Assembly: GCA_018402545.1 (NCBI GenBank)
Contig: JAGYIL010000001.1
Span: forward strand, 1,426,001 to 1,490,000
DNA: 64,000 nt
Direction: 5' to 3'
Source of the DNA: Saccharospirillum sp.
GTDB lineage: Bacteria > Pseudomonadota > Gammaproteobacteria > Pseudomonadales > Natronospirillaceae
Part shown: positions 46,482-57,461 of the stretch, piece after piece
Layout: each line of letters starts with the position of its first letter
Position numbering within the stretch: the stretch's first letter is position 1
The notes under the pieces: model-generated
The model's input: the letters and a program-made list of their open reading frames with translations, nothing else
Told to the model about the DNA's origin: nothing
Database searches by the model: none
Made by a program: the position numbers and the translations under genes

Positions 46482-48050
46482 TTGCCTGTGCGACACAAAC
46501 GTTGGATCAGTTTGGGCTTATTGTTGCTTTGGCAAGGTGCCGCCTGGTGGTCGCTGCAAACGCTGGCCATGCCCTGGTCGGTCTGGGTTGCTCTGGCGAC
46601 CGGCCTCCTGTTTGGTGGTGCCATTCTGGTGCTCTGGTCGCTTCACTACCGGCGCCTCAAGCGCGCCGCCGACTACCGGGTGCTGGAAGCGCACCAGCAG
46701 CTCGAAACCGTTCGGCAGGAAGCCAACAAGGATCCGCTAACCGGCCTCAATAGCCGCCGTTACATGCGGGAACGGCTAGAGGAAGCCTTGCACGTCGCGA
46801 TAGAACGCAACCATCTCTGCGCCGTGCTGATGATGGATCTCGATTTCTTCAAAGACATTAACGAAGCCCTCGGGCATCAGCTGGCCAATCAATTGCTGGA
46901 GAGCGTTGCGGTACGGCTGCGCTCTGTCGTGAAAAAGGGCGACTTGCTTGGCTACTACGGCGCAGACGAATTCATCGTGCTGTTGCCGCACATTCAGGAT
47001 GGCATGGCCGCTGAACTGGTAGCGCGTCGCATTCTGGCCAGCATGTCCGAACCCTTTGCCGTCAATTCACACTCATTGGCCGTATCGGCCTCCATTGGCG
47101 TCAGCCTCGGCCCCACCGATGGCCGCGATGGCGAGACCCTGATCCGGGAGGCCGACAGCGCTCTGGCCCAAAGCAAGGCCAGCGGCCGGCGGGGTTACCA
47201 GTTCTTTACCCAGTCGATGAACATTCAGGCGGCCGAGCGGTTGCGGATCGACCAGCATCTGCGCGGGGCGCTGGAGCGGGGCGAGCTGGCACTGGTTTAC
47301 CAACCCATTGTCGCCACGGAAGACCGCAGCTTGAAAGGGATGGAAGCTCTGATTCGCTGGAACAACCCGGCGCTGGGACGGGTCTCTCCGGAGGTGTTCA
47401 TACCCATTGCCGAGCAGATCGGGGTGATTGGCGAAATCGGGCACTGGGTGCTGAAAGAGGCCTGCGCCCAGCTGCGCCACTGGCAGACCCAGTACGAAAT
47501 TCCGATGATGATGTCGATAAACGTCTCCCCACGCCAGTTTCAGGACGGAAGCATTCTGGCCGCTGTCAAAACCGTGTTGGGCCAGATGTTGCTGAACCCC
47601 AATTCGCTGCAGCTGGAGGTGACCGAGGGGTTGCTGGTCAATGCCTCCGAGCGAGTAGTGCGCGAGCTGAATGTGCTCAAGGATGCAGGCGTACAGCTGG
47701 CGCTGGACGACTTTGGAACGGGCTATTCATCCTTGTCCTACTTGCGCCATTTGCCCTTTACCGTGCTGAAAATCGACAAGACCTTCATCAACGACATTGC
47801 CCGGCGCAGCCAGGATGAAGCCATGGTCGGCGCCATGGTGAAGATGGGGCACAGTCTGGGTATGAGCGTGGTGGCTGAGGGTGTGGAGACCGCCGCCCAA
47901 ATGCACTGCCTGGAGACCCTGGGCGTCGACAGCATTCAGGGTTACTACTTCAGCCAGCCCCTGTCGCCGCGTGAATTTGAGAACCGCTTCCTGTCCCGCG
48001 GCCGCGCCACAGGCATTGCGCTGGATGCCTCGGTGTGGGACCGTCTCTGA
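46482..48050 (+). CDS. Membrane GGDEF-EAL protein, likely c-di-GMP phosphodiesterase
   Basis: The 522-residue protein has two membrane helices (about 9-27 and 33-53), a short coil, a GGDEF domain (about 82-240) and an EAL domain (about 255-505). The GGDEF signature is GADEF (in YYGADEFIVLLP), so cyclase activity is doubtful. The EAL domain keeps MEALIRW, SINVSPRQF, DDFGTGYSS and LKIDKTF, so hydrolysis of c-di-GMP is expected. The start is TTG 46482 or GTG 46488. It follows sufE by 26 bp and might be read from the Fe-S operon. Confidence 0.88.
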   Translation: MPVRHKRWISLGLLLLWQGAAWWSLQTLAMPWSVWVALATGLLFGGAILVLWSLHYRRLKRAADYRVLEAHQQLETVRQEANKDPLTGLNSRRYMRERLEEALHVAIERNHLCAVLMMDLDFFKDINEALGHQLANQLLESVAVRLRSVVKKGDLLGYYGADEFIVLLPHIQDGMAAELVARRILASMSEPFAVNSHSLAVSASIGVSLGPTDGRDGETLIREADSALAQSKASGRRGYQFFTQSMNIQAAERLRIDQHLRGALERGELALVYQPIVATEDRSLKGMEALIRWNNPALGRVSPEVFIPIAEQIGVIGEIGHWVLKEACAQLRHWQTQYEIPMMMSINVSPRQFQDGSILAAVKTVLGQMLLNPNSLQLEVTEGLLVNASERVVRELNVLKDAGVQLALDDFGTGYSSLSYLRHLPFTVLKIDKTFINDIARRSQDEAMVGAMVKMGHSLGMSVVAEGVETAAQMHCLETLGVDSIQGYYFSQPLSPREFENRFLSRGRATGIALDASVWDRL

Positions 48051-48238
48051 CGCTCTGGCCCCTGTTCCGGTCGATTTACAGCTACTTAACCGATCGGCCC
48101 TGACGCCCGTCGCCTCGCGGCCTGGCTCCGGCCCATGTCAAGTCGGGTAAAACCCGCCCCGGAGCCATGGTAACGGCGGCTCCAGCCACGTATAATCCGC
48201 GCCCGACTCAATTCGTACACAGTGGAGCTTTACTGAAT

Positions 48239-48667
48239 ATGGCTATTGAACGCACCTTTTCCATCGTTAAGCCCGATGCCGTTGCCAAGAACCTGATTGG
48301 CGCCATCTACAGCCGCTTCGAGGCCGCTGGCCTGAGCATCGTAGCCTCAAAAATGGTTCATTTGAGCCAGGAACAGGCTGAAGGTTTTTACGCCGAGCAC
48401 AAAGAGCGTCCGTTTTTCGGTGCTCTGGTCCAGTTCATGACGTCTGGCCCGGTTATGGTTCAGGTTCTGGAAGGCGAGAACGCCATTGCCAAGAACCGCG
48501 AAATCATGGGCGCGACCAACCCGGCCGAAGCCGCTGCAGGCACCTTGCGTCACGACTACGCTGACAGCATTGACGCCAACGCCGTACACGGCTCTGACGC
48601 TCCGGCCTCGGCCGAGCGCGAAATTGCCTATTTCTTCTCGAACGATGAGATCTGCCCGCGCGGCTGA
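48239..48667 (+). CDS. ndk: Nucleoside diphosphate kinase
   Basis: The start is ATG 48239 ([18 protein letters not shown]) with GGAG nearby. The 142-residue enzyme moves phosphate between nucleotides through the histidine in [23 protein letters not shown] at 48191-48196 suits a promoter just upstream. It begins the conserved ndk-rlmN-pilW-ispG-hisS block. Confidence 0.97.
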   Translation: MAIERTFSIVKPDAVAKNLIGAIYSRFEAAGLSIVASKMVHLSQEQAEGFYAEHKERPFFGALVQFMTSGPVMVQVLEGENAIAKNREIMGATNPAEAAAGTLRHDYADSIDANAVHGSDAPASAEREIAYFFSNDEICPRG

Positions 48668-48678
48668 AGCATCGATGC

Positions 48679-48746
48679 GGGGCAGTGCTAGACTGCCCCG
48701 GCAGGCCCGATCAGGCATGCCTCCTGGCGTGCCGGGCCTGCTGTTT
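48679..48746 (+). terminator. Double hairpin between ndk and rlmN
   Basis: GGGGCAGT/ACTGCCCC (48679-48699) is followed by a larger hairpin, GCAGGCCCG/CGGGCCTGC (48701-48741), ending in TGTTTT. It should attenuate read-through from ndk. Confidence 0.6.
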
Positions 48747-48778
48747 TGGAACGACCTACCGAATACAAAGGTGAATTC

Positions 48779-49942
48779 ATGACTGAACAAACGGCACAGA
48801 AAGTGAACCTGCTGGGGATGGGACTGCCCGCCCTGGAGGCGTTTTTTGTCGACCGTCTCGGCGAAAAGAAATTTCGTGCGATTCAGGTTTTGAAGTGGAT
48901 TCACCAGCATGGCGTCGACAATTTCGACGACATGACTGACATCAGCAAGGCCACCCGGGCCAAGCTGCACGAGTGCGCCGAAATTGTCGCGCCTGAAGTG
49001 ACCTATCAGAAAGACTCGAAAGACGGCACCCGCAAATGGGTCATGAAGATGCCGGGCGGCAGTGCCATTGAAACGGTGTTCATTCCTGAAGACGACCGTG
49101 GCACACTCTGCGTTTCTTCCCAGATCGGCTGCGCGCTCGATTGCTCCTTTTGCTCAACCGGCAAACAGGGCTTTAACCGGGATTTGAGTACCGCTGAAAT
49201 CATTGGCCAGGTCTGGATAGCGGTTCGATCATTCGACCAGCCTGGTGAAAAACGCCAGCGCCGGGTCACCAATGTGGTGATGATGGGCATGGGCGAACCG
49301 TTGCTGAACTTCGACAACGTGGTCGAAGCGATGGGGCTGATGATGGAAGACAACGCCTATGGCCTGTCGAAGCGCCGGGTTACGCTGAGCACCTCGGGCG
49401 TGGTGCCGGCCATTTATGAACTGGCCAAGGTCACCGATGTGGCTCTGGCGCTGTCGCTGCACGCCCCCAACGATGCCTTGCGCAATACGCTGGTGCCGGT
49501 GAACCGCAAGTACAACATCGAATCAGTGCTGGACGCCTGCAACCATTACATGAGCCGGTTCTCGGAAAAGCGTGTGGTAACCATTGAATATACGCTGATG
49601 AACGAAGTGAATGACAAACCCGAACACGCCCATGAACTGGTTGATGTTCTGCGCAACACGCCCTGCAAGATCAACCTGATTCCGTTTAACCCCTTTCCGA
49701 ATTCGGGGTATGAACGCCCCAGTAACAACCGGATGCACAAGTTCCGGGATATCCTGACGGCGGCGGGCTACAACGTGACCATCCGCAAGACCCGTGGCGA
49801 CGACATCGATGCGGCTTGCGGGCAGCTGGTCGGTGAAGTGACTGACAAGACCCGACGCTCCGACCGGTTTATTGAAGCGGTTCAGTTGGGTCAGACGGCT
49901 GCCGAACTGGCGGGCGCCCGTTTTCAGAGGAATGTGTTATGA
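48779..49942 (+). CDS. rlmN: 23S rRNA/tRNA (adenine-C2) methyltransferase RlmN
   Basis: The start is ATG 48779 ([14 protein letters not shown]). The 387-residue radical SAM enzyme methylates A2503 of 23S rRNA and some tRNAs. The cluster motif is [15 protein letters not shown], and the second catalytic cysteine is in the C-terminal block [18 protein letters not shown]. Its stop overlaps the pilW start. Confidence 0.97.
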   Translation: MTEQTAQKVNLLGMGLPALEAFFVDRLGEKKFRAIQVLKWIHQHGVDNFDDMTDISKATRAKLHECAEIVAPEVTYQKDSKDGTRKWVMKMPGGSAIETVFIPEDDRGTLCVSSQIGCALDCSFCSTGKQGFNRDLSTAEIIGQVWIAVRSFDQPGEKRQRRVTNVVMMGMGEPLLNFDNVVEAMGLMMEDNAYGLSKRRVTLSTSGVVPAIYELAKVTDVALALSLHAPNDALRNTLVPVNRKYNIESVLDACNHYMSRFSEKRVVTIEYTLMNEVNDKPEHAHELVDVLRNTPCKINLIPFNPFPNSGYERPSNNRMHKFRDILTAAGYNVTIRKTRGDDIDAACGQLVGEVTDKTRRSDRFIEAVQLGQTAAELAGARFQRNVL

Positions 49943-50727
49943 AGGTGATCCGTGTTCTGGCGCTTGTTGGATTGTCGGTGTTGTTAACCGCCTGTGTGAC
50001 AACCACTGAAAGCCCGTTCTCAGGTAAGCGCGACCTCGATAAAGCGGTCGAGACCTACATTCAGATTGGCTATGCCCACTTTGAAAACAACAACCTGTTC
50101 GAAGCCAAACGCTCGCTGGACCAGGCGCTCGACATCGACAGCCGGGCCTCGGGCGCTCACCTCGGCCTGGCCCGTGTGTATGAAGTAGAACGGGAAGTAG
50201 ACCTGGCCGATCACCATTTCCGGCGGGCCATTCGCTACGACGGCGGCACCGAGGCGCGCTTTCAGTACGCGGTCTTCCTGTATAACGAACGCAGCTACGA
50301 AAACGCGCGCGAAGAATTCGCCGAGGTCGTCAAAGACACCTTTTACCAGCGCCGGGCATTGAGTTTCGAATACCTGGCATTGAGTGCGCGCCGTGTAGAC
50401 CGAGTCGACGAAGCCATTGCTGCCTATGAGCGGGCCATTGTCCTCGACCGGTTGCTGGTAAATAGCTACGTTGGCCTTGCCGATTTGCAATTTCAGCAAG
50501 AACGCATGCAGGAAGCCATGCGTGCCTATCGCGGCTACGTTTCACTGGTGCGTGCCAACCGGGCGAACCAGAGCCCCTTTACGCTCTGGCTGGGTGTCCG
50601 CATCGCTCATGCGATGAACGATGAAGACCTCTATTCATCGCTCGAACTGCAATTTCGCAACCGTTTTGCCAACAGCCCCGAATTTCGCGAATTTCAACGC
50701 TGGAAGCAAGAACAGGGTGTTTCATGA
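49939..50727 (+). CDS. pilW: Type IV pilus assembly lipoprotein PilW/PilF
   Basis: The 262-residue protein has a lipoprotein signal with lipobox LTAC (Cys19) and about six TPR helices pairs ([39 protein letters not shown]). It helps PilQ secretin assembly in the outer membrane. It overlaps both neighbours by 4 bp. In many relatives rodZ sits between pilW and ispG; here it is missing. Confidence 0.92.
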   Translation: MKVIRVLALVGLSVLLTACVTTTESPFSGKRDLDKAVETYIQIGYAHFENNNLFEAKRSLDQALDIDSRASGAHLGLARVYEVEREVDLADHHFRRAIRYDGGTEARFQYAVFLYNERSYENAREEFAEVVKDTFYQRRALSFEYLALSARRVDRVDEAIAAYERAIVLDRLLVNSYVGLADLQFQQERMQEAMRAYRGYVSLVRANRANQSPFTLWLGVRIAHAMNDEDLYSSLELQFRNRFANSPEFREFQRWKQEQGVS

Positions 50728-51845
50728 ACAAGCAACACGTTAGCCCGATCAAGCGTCGGGTATCACGCAAGATTTGGGTCGGTGATGTGCCGATTGGTGG
50801 GGATGCGCCCATCGCCGTGCAGAGTATGACCAATACTGAAACCTGCGATGTGGATGCAACCGTCGGTCAGATCGAAAGTTTGCAAAATGCCGGTGCCGAC
50901 CTGGTTCGGGTGTCGGTGCCCAGCATGGATGCCGCCGAAGCCTTTGGTGCCATTCGCAAACGCGTCAGCCTGCCGCTGATCGCCGATATTCATTTCGACT
51001 ACAAAATTGCACTACGCGTCGCCGAATTGGGTGTCGATTGCCTGCGCATCAACCCCGGCAACATTGGCCGGGAAGACCGGGTACGGGCCGTGGTTGAAGC
51101 CGCGCGGGATCGCAACATTCCAATCCGCATTGGTGTGAATGCCGGTTCTCTTGAAAAAGACCTGCAAAAGAAATACGGCGAACCGACACCGGAAGCGCTG
51201 GTTGAATCGGCCATGCGTCACATCGACATTCTGGACCGGCTCGACTTTCAGAACTTCAAACTCAGCCTGAAAGCCTCCGATGTCTTCATGACTGTGGCCG
51301 CCTACCGGCAGATTGCGAGCCAGATTGAACAGCCGCTGCACCTGGGTATTACCGAAGCCGGCGGCCTGCGCTCGGGCACGGTGAAGTCATCGGTGGGGCT
51401 GGGCATGCTGTTGATGGACGGCATTGGCGATACGCTGCGGGTCTCACTGGCGGCGGATCCGGTCGAGGAGATCAAGGTTGGCTTTGATATTCTGAAAAGT
51501 CTGCGCTTGCGCAACAAGGGCATTAATTTTATTGCCTGCCCGAGTTGCTCGCGGCAGAACTTCGACGTGATCGGTACCATGAATGCGCTGGAGTCGCGGC
51601 TCGAAGACGTACTGACACCCCTCGATGTTGCGGTGATCGGCTGTGTGGTCAACGGCCCGGGCGAAGCCAAGGAGGCCGATCTTGGCCTTACCGGCGGCAG
51701 CCCCTCCAACCTGATCTACGTCGATGGCAAGCCGGACCACAAAGTTCAGAACGACACCCTGGTGGACCACTACGAACAATTGATCCGCCGTAAAATTGCC
51801 GAAAAAGAAGCCGAAGAAGCGCTGGTTATCGCCAAGAGCCAGTAA
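50724..51845 (+). CDS. ispG: 4-hydroxy-3-methylbut-2-enyl diphosphate synthase
   Basis: The 373-residue MEP-pathway enzyme has a TIM-barrel start ([12 protein letters not shown]-like block, [19 protein letters not shown]) and a C-terminal [4Fe-4S] domain with cysteines in [10 protein letters not shown] and [14 protein letters not shown]. It is an Fe-S client. It overlaps pilW by 4 bp. Confidence 0.96.
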   Translation: MNKQHVSPIKRRVSRKIWVGDVPIGGDAPIAVQSMTNTETCDVDATVGQIESLQNAGADLVRVSVPSMDAAEAFGAIRKRVSLPLIADIHFDYKIALRVAELGVDCLRINPGNIGREDRVRAVVEAARDRNIPIRIGVNAGSLEKDLQKKYGEPTPEALVESAMRHIDILDRLDFQNFKLSLKASDVFMTVAAYRQIASQIEQPLHLGITEAGGLRSGTVKSSVGLGMLLMDGIGDTLRVSLAADPVEEIKVGFDILKSLRLRNKGINFIACPSCSRQNFDVIGTMNALESRLEDVLTPLDVAVIGCVVNGPGEAKEADLGLTGGSPSNLIYVDGKPDHKVQNDTLVDHYEQLIRRKIAEKEAEEALVIAKSQ

Positions 51846-51909
51846 TATGGGTCGGCGATTCCGGAACCATGGGTCTTGGGCCGACAGTATTGATTGAGGG
51901 AGAGTAAGG

Positions 51910-53223
51910 TTGTCCACATTACAAGCCATCCGTGGCATGAACGATATCCTGCCGGAGGCGAGTCCGGTCTGGCAGTACCTGGAAGGCCAGATCAAAACCG
52001 TTTTGGGCCAATACGGCTATCGTGAAATTCGCATGCCGGTGGTTGAACCAACGGCGCTGTTCAAGCGCGGCGTGGGCGAGCATACCGATATTGTTGAAAA
52101 GGAAATGTACACCTTTGAAGACCGCGGTGGCGACAGCCTGACCCTGCGCCCCGAAGGCACGGCGGGCTGCGTCAGGGCGGCGTTGCAGCATGGCTTGCTG
52201 CACAACCAGATTCAGCGTCTCTGGTACAGCGGTGCCATGTTTCGTTACGAGCGTCCGCAGAAAGGACGTTACCGTCAGTTTCATCAGATTGGTGCTGAAG
52301 TCTTCGGTGTCGCCACACCGGATATCGACGCCGAACTGATTCTGGTCAGCGCGCGTCTGCTGAACAACCTGGGCCTCGGCGACCATGTCACCCTGAACCT
52401 GAATACCTTGGGAAGTTCCGAAGCTCGTGGTCGCTATCGCAAAGCGCTGGTCGATTACCTGGAAACGGTGAAAGAACAACTCGACGAAGACAGCCAGAAC
52501 CGGTTGTACAGCAACCCGTTGCGCATCCTGGACAGCAAGTCGGAAAGCACTCAGAAGCTGCTGGACAGCGCCCCCAAATTCGATGCCTACCTCGATGACG
52601 AATCCCGGTTGCACTTCCAGAGTTTGTGTACCCGGCTCGACGCCGCCGGCGTCCGTTATACCGTGAATCCGCGGCTGGTGCGCGGGCTCGATTATTATTC
52701 ACAGACCGTGTTTGAGTGGATAACCGAAAGCCTGGGCGCTCAGGGCACCGTCTGCGGGGGCGGCCGGTACGATGGCCTGGTGCCCATGCTGGGCGGCAAA
52801 CCGACGCCGGCGGCCGGTTTTGCACTGGGTGTTGAACGGCTGTTGCTGATGCTGGAGACGCTCAACAAGATACCGGCCGAGGTGTTCGAGACCGTCGATG
52901 CCTACCTGATCATGGCCGGTGATCTGGCTGAAACCCAGGGCCTGGCGCTGGCCGAAACGCTGCGCAGCGAAGTAGGCGGGTTGCGGCTGATCTCCCATTG
53001 CGGTGGTGGCAGTTTCAAGAGCCAGATGAAGAAAGCCGACAAGTCAGGCGCTCGATGGGCGCTGATTCTGGGTGAAGACGAGGCCGCAGGCAGTCAGGTG
53101 ACCGTCAAATCCTTACGCGACGACGCACCGCAGCAAACCCTGGCGCAGGGGGAACTGGCGAACTGGTTGATGAATCAGTATGGTAGCCAGTCGCAACACG
53201 CGGTTACGCACGCACAATCATAA
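51910..53223 (+). CDS. hisS: Histidyl-tRNA synthetase
   Basis: The 437-residue class II synthetase starts at TTG 51910 (then [15 protein letters not shown]), supported by GAGGGAG upstream and alignment to the usual start. Motif 2 [16 protein letters not shown], the histidine motif [15 protein letters not shown] and motif 3 [11 protein letters not shown] are present. A hairpin CTCCGGCA/TGCCGGAG (53232-53249) follows the stop without a T-run. Confidence 0.96.
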   Translation: MSTLQAIRGMNDILPEASPVWQYLEGQIKTVLGQYGYREIRMPVVEPTALFKRGVGEHTDIVEKEMYTFEDRGGDSLTLRPEGTAGCVRAALQHGLLHNQIQRLWYSGAMFRYERPQKGRYRQFHQIGAEVFGVATPDIDAELILVSARLLNNLGLGDHVTLNLNTLGSSEARGRYRKALVDYLETVKEQLDEDSQNRLYSNPLRILDSKSESTQKLLDSAPKFDAYLDDESRLHFQSLCTRLDAAGVRYTVNPRLVRGLDYYSQTVFEWITESLGAQGTVCGGGRYDGLVPMLGGKPTPAAGFALGVERLLLMLETLNKIPAEVFETVDAYLIMAGDLAETQGLALAETLRSEVGGLRLISHCGGGSFKSQMKKADKSGARWALILGEDEAAGSQVTVKSLRDDAPQQTLAQGELANWLMNQYGSQSQHAVTHAQS

Positions 53224-53308
53224 AACAGACCCTCCGGCAGATGCCGGAGAACCGGGTGCCAGGGGTTCAGGTTGAACCACCTCGCATCCGCCAGAGGAGA
53301 AAGACAGG

Positions 53309-53950
53309 GTGTACGATACCGAACAGGAACAGATTGAAGCGATTAAACGCTGGTGGGCAACCTACGGCAATGGCGTCATTGGTGGCATTCTGGTGGCACT
53401 GATCGCCTATTTTGGCTGGTTGTATTACAGCAACTCGGCGCAAGCAAAACAGGAAGCCGCCTCGGGCATGTACATCACCCTGATGGAACTGGTCGATGAC
53501 TCCAGCAGCGATGCCGGTGAACGACTCGCCCTCGCGCAAACGCTGAAGTCTGACTTTGCAGACACCACCTACGCCGTATACGCAGCGCTGCAGGCCGCCA
53601 AAGAGCACGTTGAACAGGGTGACCTGGCCGCCGCTGAAGAAGAACTGAGCTGGGCCGTCGACAACAGCGATGCGCTACTGGAACCCGTGGTTCTGGTTCG
53701 GCTGGCGCGGGTCCAGTTCGCCCGGGATAACACCTCTGCCGCCCTTGCAACGCTCGATAGCATTGAATCCGATGGGTACGACCTGGTGATCAACGAGCTG
53801 CGTGGCGACATTCACAGCGCCGATGGTGATGCTGCGGCTGCCCGCGAAGCCTACCGTCTGGCCTATGAACAGGCCCAGCAACAAGGTGTGGAAAGCCCTT
53901 ACCTGAAAATGAAGCTGGATGATCTGGCTGCAACGACGGACGACGCTTGA
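53309..53950 (+). CDS. yfgM: SecYEG ancillary subunit / RcsB modulator YfgM
   Basis: The 213-residue protein starts at GTG 53309. It has one N-terminal membrane helix (about 22-43, GNGVIGGILVALIAYFGWLYY) and a periplasmic TPR-like region. It sits between hisS and bamB, as in E. coli. Its stop overlaps the bamB start. Confidence 0.9.
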   Translation: MYDTEQEQIEAIKRWWATYGNGVIGGILVALIAYFGWLYYSNSAQAKQEAASGMYITLMELVDDSSSDAGERLALAQTLKSDFADTTYAVYAALQAAKEHVEQGDLAAAEEELSWAVDNSDALLEPVVLVRLARVQFARDNTSAALATLDSIESDGYDLVINELRGDIHSADGDAAAAREAYRLAYEQAQQQGVESPYLKMKLDDLAATTDDA

Positions 53951-55104
53951 TGCGGCTGACTGCGATACTGACACTGGTCGCCAGCCTCACGCTGGCTGCC
54001 TGTTCGTCGGGCCCCCTGAGGGAAGCGCCCACGCCGCTGCCTGAAGAACGGCCCGAAAAGGCCCGGCTGACGATCGACTGGTGGCATATCCTGGTCGACT
54101 TCTACACCGAAGTGCCGTTGAACCGGATTACACCGACGGTCACCGACCAGGGCATTCTGACGGCATCGCCACTGGGCGAAATTGTGTTGTTGAACGAGCG
54201 CGGCCGGTTCATCTGGCGCCGTCAGGTGGCCGACCAGATCGTGTCTCCGGTTGCCGCCGATGACCGCAATATGGTCGTCGTGACCGGCAATGGCGATTTG
54301 CTGATGCTCGACTGGGAAGGCGAAACGGTGTGGCGCAACCCACTCAGTGCACTGGCAACCGAAGCACCGGTATTGCTCGACGACCGTATCATAGTGCAGA
54401 CCACCGACGGCCGCGTGACAGCGCTCGAGCGAAATACGGGTCGGGCCCTCTGGGCGTATCAGGACGTGGAACCGAGCCTGACAGTTACCGGCACCGCCGC
54501 GCCGGTTGTGGTGAATGACTGGGTGGTCACCGGCCTGGCTAACGGCAAGCTGGTTGCCCTGAATCTGAACGATGGCTCACCCGAGTGGGAGTATCGTCTG
54601 GCCCGCGCTTCGGGCAAAACCGATGTCAGCCGGCTGGTCGATGTTGACGGCTCCATCACCGTGGTCGATGGCTATATTCTGGCAGCGGGCTATCAGGGTG
54701 ATATGCTGGTTATAGAAGCTGACTCTGGCCGAGTGGTTGCGACCAAGCCGTTTTCGACCTATCGAGCCATCGTTGCCGGTGAAGACTACTGGTATGGCGT
54801 AAACGATCAAAGCCACGTCATCGCCATGGACCCGCAAACGCTGGAACCGGTCTGGACTCAGGAGCAGTTTACTTACCGCCGCCTGACCGAAGTGGTTGAG
54901 TGGCCGGGCCAGAACGCCCTGGCCGTTGCCGACGGTGCGGGTTTCATCCATGTTCTGGATGCGCAGTCCGGTGAATGGCTGGTCTCTCAGCCGATCGACT
55001 GGACCGGCATTTACACCGCACCGGTACCTTATGGCGATCGCTTGTTGCAACAAGGCAACAGCTCGCGCATCAAGATGATGAGCTTGCGCCGGCGCGATCA
55101 GTAA
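53950..55104 (+). CDS. bamB: Outer-membrane assembly lipoprotein BamB
   Basis: The start is ATG 53950, overlapping the yfgM stop (TGATG). The 384-residue protein has a lipobox LAAC (Cys near 18) and a PQQ-like eight-bladed propeller (GRFIWRRQVADQIVSPVAADD; GRVTALERNTGRALWAYQ). It is part of the BAM complex. Confidence 0.95.
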   Translation: MRLTAILTLVASLTLAACSSGPLREAPTPLPEERPEKARLTIDWWHILVDFYTEVPLNRITPTVTDQGILTASPLGEIVLLNERGRFIWRRQVADQIVSPVAADDRNMVVVTGNGDLLMLDWEGETVWRNPLSALATEAPVLLDDRIIVQTTDGRVTALERNTGRALWAYQDVEPSLTVTGTAAPVVVNDWVVTGLANGKLVALNLNDGSPEWEYRLARASGKTDVSRLVDVDGSITVVDGYILAAGYQGDMLVIEADSGRVVATKPFSTYRAIVAGEDYWYGVNDQSHVIAMDPQTLEPVWTQEQFTYRRLTEVVEWPGQNALAVADGAGFIHVLDAQSGEWLVSQPIDWTGIYTAPVPYGDRLLQQGNSSRIKMMSLRRRDQ

Positions 55105-55170
55105 CTGTTTTTGGCGGAAGCCGGAAAGCCAGATTTTAATATTTCACGTTTTGGCGTTTGCGCAATACGA

Positions 55171-55283
55171 GCGACGGGTGCCGGTGAAGCCTCTGCGGGG
55201 TAGTCCGCAGCAAGGATGCTGCGGTCTAGGCTCCACGGACGGATTGACGCCGACCCCGTAGAGGCTTCACCGGTGGCCGTCGC
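55171..55283 (+). repeat. 113-bp structured element, copy 3
   Basis: Thirty-nt arms (55171-55200 and 55254-55283) are complementary at 26 of 30 positions with a clean inner stretch around GGTGAAGCCTCT. The core has the hairpin CCGCAGCA-AGGA-TGCTGCGG. A further outer pair, TCACGTTT (55144-55151) with AAACGTGA (55316-55323), flanks it. It fills the gap between bamB and der. Confidence 0.85.
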
Positions 55284-55332
55284 GGACGATAGCCACCCGA
55301 CTAACCCGAACTCCGAAACGTGACTAAAATAC

Positions 55333-55374
55333 AAACCGCGAGCCCCGTATCGGCCTCGCGGTTTCTTGCATTTT
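55333..55374 (+). terminator. Rho-independent-like terminator before der
   Basis: AAACCGCGAG (55333-55342) pairs with CTCGCGGTTT (55355-55364), followed by CTTGCATTTT. It probably ends the hisS-bamB transcript. Confidence 0.65.
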
Positions 55375-55402
55375 AAAGCCTGTAGAGGCACTGGAAGACA
55401 TC

Positions 55403-56809
55403 ATGATCCCTGTAATAGCCCTGGTCGGGCGACCCAATGTGGGTAAATCGACCCTGTTTAACCGCTTTACCCGTACCCGGGATGCCCTGGTGGCCGACTG
55501 GGCGGGCCTGACGCGTGACCGTAAATACGGTGATGGCAAGTTGGGTGAGCGCCCCTTTATCGTTATTGATACCGGTGGTATCAGTGGGTTTGAGCAGGGG
55601 TTGGACGCCAAGATGGCCGAGCAGAGTCTCGCTGCCATTGAAGAGGCCGATGTTGTTCTGTTTATTACCGATGCCCAGGCTGGCGTGACCGCGGCAGATA
55701 ACCATATTGCCCAGCATTTGCGCAAAACCGGCAAGAAAACCGTGCTGGTGGTGAACAAGACCGATGGTCTGGATACCGATGTGGTGCTTGGTGATTTTCA
55801 CGAGCTTGGCCTGTCGACCGATCCCTTGCCGATCGCTGCAGCGCACAACCGCGGAGTGCGTTCGCTGCTGGAGCTGGCCCTCGAAGACTTCCCGGAGCCA
55901 GAGCCCATTGAAGGCGCTGAAGAAGATGAAGAAGACAATATTCGTCTGGCCATTGTCGGTCGCCCGAACGTGGGTAAATCGACGCTGATCAACCGTATTA
56001 TGGGTGAAGACCGGGTCGTGGTGTATGACCAGGCCGGCACCACCATGGACAGCATCTACATTCCCTACGAGCGCGACGGTCAGGCCTATACCCTGATCGA
56101 CACCGCCGGTATTCGCCGCCGGCGCAGTGTTTCCGAAGCCGTTGAAAAGTTTTCCATCGTCAAAACCCTGCAGGCCATTCAGGACGCCAACATCGTTGTG
56201 CTGGTGCTGGATGCGCGGGATGGCCTGGTCGAGCAGGACATGCACATGCTTGGCTTTGTGCTGGAATCGGGCCGTGGGCTGGTGGTCGCCATCAACAAAT
56301 GGGATGGCCTCAGCGAAGACGAGAAAAAGAAGATCAAGGAAAGCATCGACCGGCGCATGCCGTTTCTGGATTGGGCCGACATGCATTTTATCTCGGCTCT
56401 GCACGGCACCAATGTTGGCCATCTCTACAAGTCAGTGGATCTGGCCTACCACTCGGCGCGGCGCAAATGGAGCACCAACCAGCTGACCACCATCATGCAA
56501 GGGGTGATTGAACTGCACCAGCCGCCGATGGTGCGCGGCCGGCGTATCAAACCCCGTTATGCGCACCAGGGTGGCTCAAACCCGCCGATTATCGTAATTC
56601 ACGGTAACCAGTTGGGCGATTTGCCGGGCAGTTACAAGCGGTATCTGGAAAACGCCTTCCGCAAGGCGTTGAAAGTACGCGGTACGCCGATCCGGTTTGA
56701 ATTCAAGGTGGGCGAGAACCCCTACGCCAACAAGCCTTCAGGCTTTGGTCCCAAGGGTGGACGCGGTGGCAAGCAAACGACCAAGAAAACTCAGCGCGCT
56801 CGCCGCTAG
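55403..56809 (+). CDS. der: Ribosome-assembly GTPase Der (EngA)
   Basis: The 468-residue protein has two G domains, each with GRPNVGKST (about 8-16 and again near 189), DTGG/DTAG switch motifs and NKTD/NKWD, then a KH-like domain. It is needed for 50S assembly. Its end overlaps the next gene by 44 bp. Confidence 0.97.
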   Translation: MIPVIALVGRPNVGKSTLFNRFTRTRDALVADWAGLTRDRKYGDGKLGERPFIVIDTGGISGFEQGLDAKMAEQSLAAIEEADVVLFITDAQAGVTAADNHIAQHLRKTGKKTVLVVNKTDGLDTDVVLGDFHELGLSTDPLPIAAAHNRGVRSLLELALEDFPEPEPIEGAEEDEEDNIRLAIVGRPNVGKSTLINRIMGEDRVVVYDQAGTTMDSIYIPYERDGQAYTLIDTAGIRRRRSVSEAVEKFSIVKTLQAIQDANIVVLVLDARDGLVEQDMHMLGFVLESGRGLVVAINKWDGLSEDEKKKIKESIDRRMPFLDWADMHFISALHGTNVGHLYKSVDLAYHSARRKWSTNQLTTIMQGVIELHQPPMVRGRRIKPRYAHQGGSNPPIIVIHGNQLGDLPGSYKRYLENAFRKALKVRGTPIRFEFKVGENPYANKPSGFGPKGGRGGKQTTKKTQRARR

Positions 56810-57461
56810 CAGTCTGGTGCTATTGGGTCTGGCGCCGGCGGCTCTGGCCGATGCGCCGGCTCAGCTGGAGCACTGCTACGAGGAGCTTGCCGTGCTCAGC
56901 GAAACCCCGCTGCGCACGCTCGACCGCTATCCCCGCTACCTGTTGCAACGCCATCAGGCCTTGCCCGGCGGAGAAACCTCTGCAGAGCTGGCCGCCTGTG
57001 AAACCCGGCTTTCAGCTCTGGTGAACGAAAACCGGCAACTGCACCCGGGGCTGCTGAACCAGCTGTGCAGCCAGTCGGAACGCGTCCCACGGGACTACGC
57101 TAGCTTGCAAACCTACCTGATGGGCATTCCCTCCCTGCAGTGCGAAAGCCGCTGGTTCGATGCACTCACCCCAAACCAGTGGCAGCAACTGCAACCGCAG
57201 CTGGCGCGCATCAACAGTCTGGAACACGATTGTGCCCGCGCGCTGGAAGCGCTGGCCCGGGGCGGGCGGTTGCGCGAGCAACTGGCTCAGACCACCGGTC
57301 GATTAATCAGCCTGTCACGCCGGGTATTTACCGCTCAGTGGCGGACTACCCTGGCTGGCTTGCCGGATGATGTTGCCGCAGCACTGGTTGAAAGAGAGCA
57401 GCAGCTCGACCAGTGTGAACGCTTGCTAACGGAACAACTGGCTGCCGCCCATGTCGAATGA
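56766..57461 (+). CDS. Secreted protein of unknown function overlapping der
   Basis: GTG 56766 is preferred; it gives a signal peptide ([19 protein letters not shown] to ALA) of about 30 residues, and earlier in-frame starts lie further inside der. The 231-residue protein is mostly helical with paired cysteines ([42 protein letters not shown]), suggesting periplasmic disulfides. The family was not recognised. It overlaps the following chaC-like gene by 11 bp. Confidence 0.6.
   Translation: MASKRPRKLSALAASSLVLLGLAPAALADAPAQLEHCYEELAVLSETPLRTLDRYPRYLLQRHQALPGGETSAELAACETRLSALVNENRQLHPGLLNQLCSQSERVPRDYASLQTYLMGIPSLQCESRWFDALTPNQWQQLQPQLARINSLEHDCARALEALARGGRLREQLAQTTGRLISLSRRVFTAQWRTTLAGLPDDVAAALVEREQQLDQCERLLTEQLAAAHVE

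Noticed and set aside
53232-53249. Terminator after hisS
   Set aside because: The hairpin is perfect but lacks a T-run, and yfgM and bamB probably continue the transcript.
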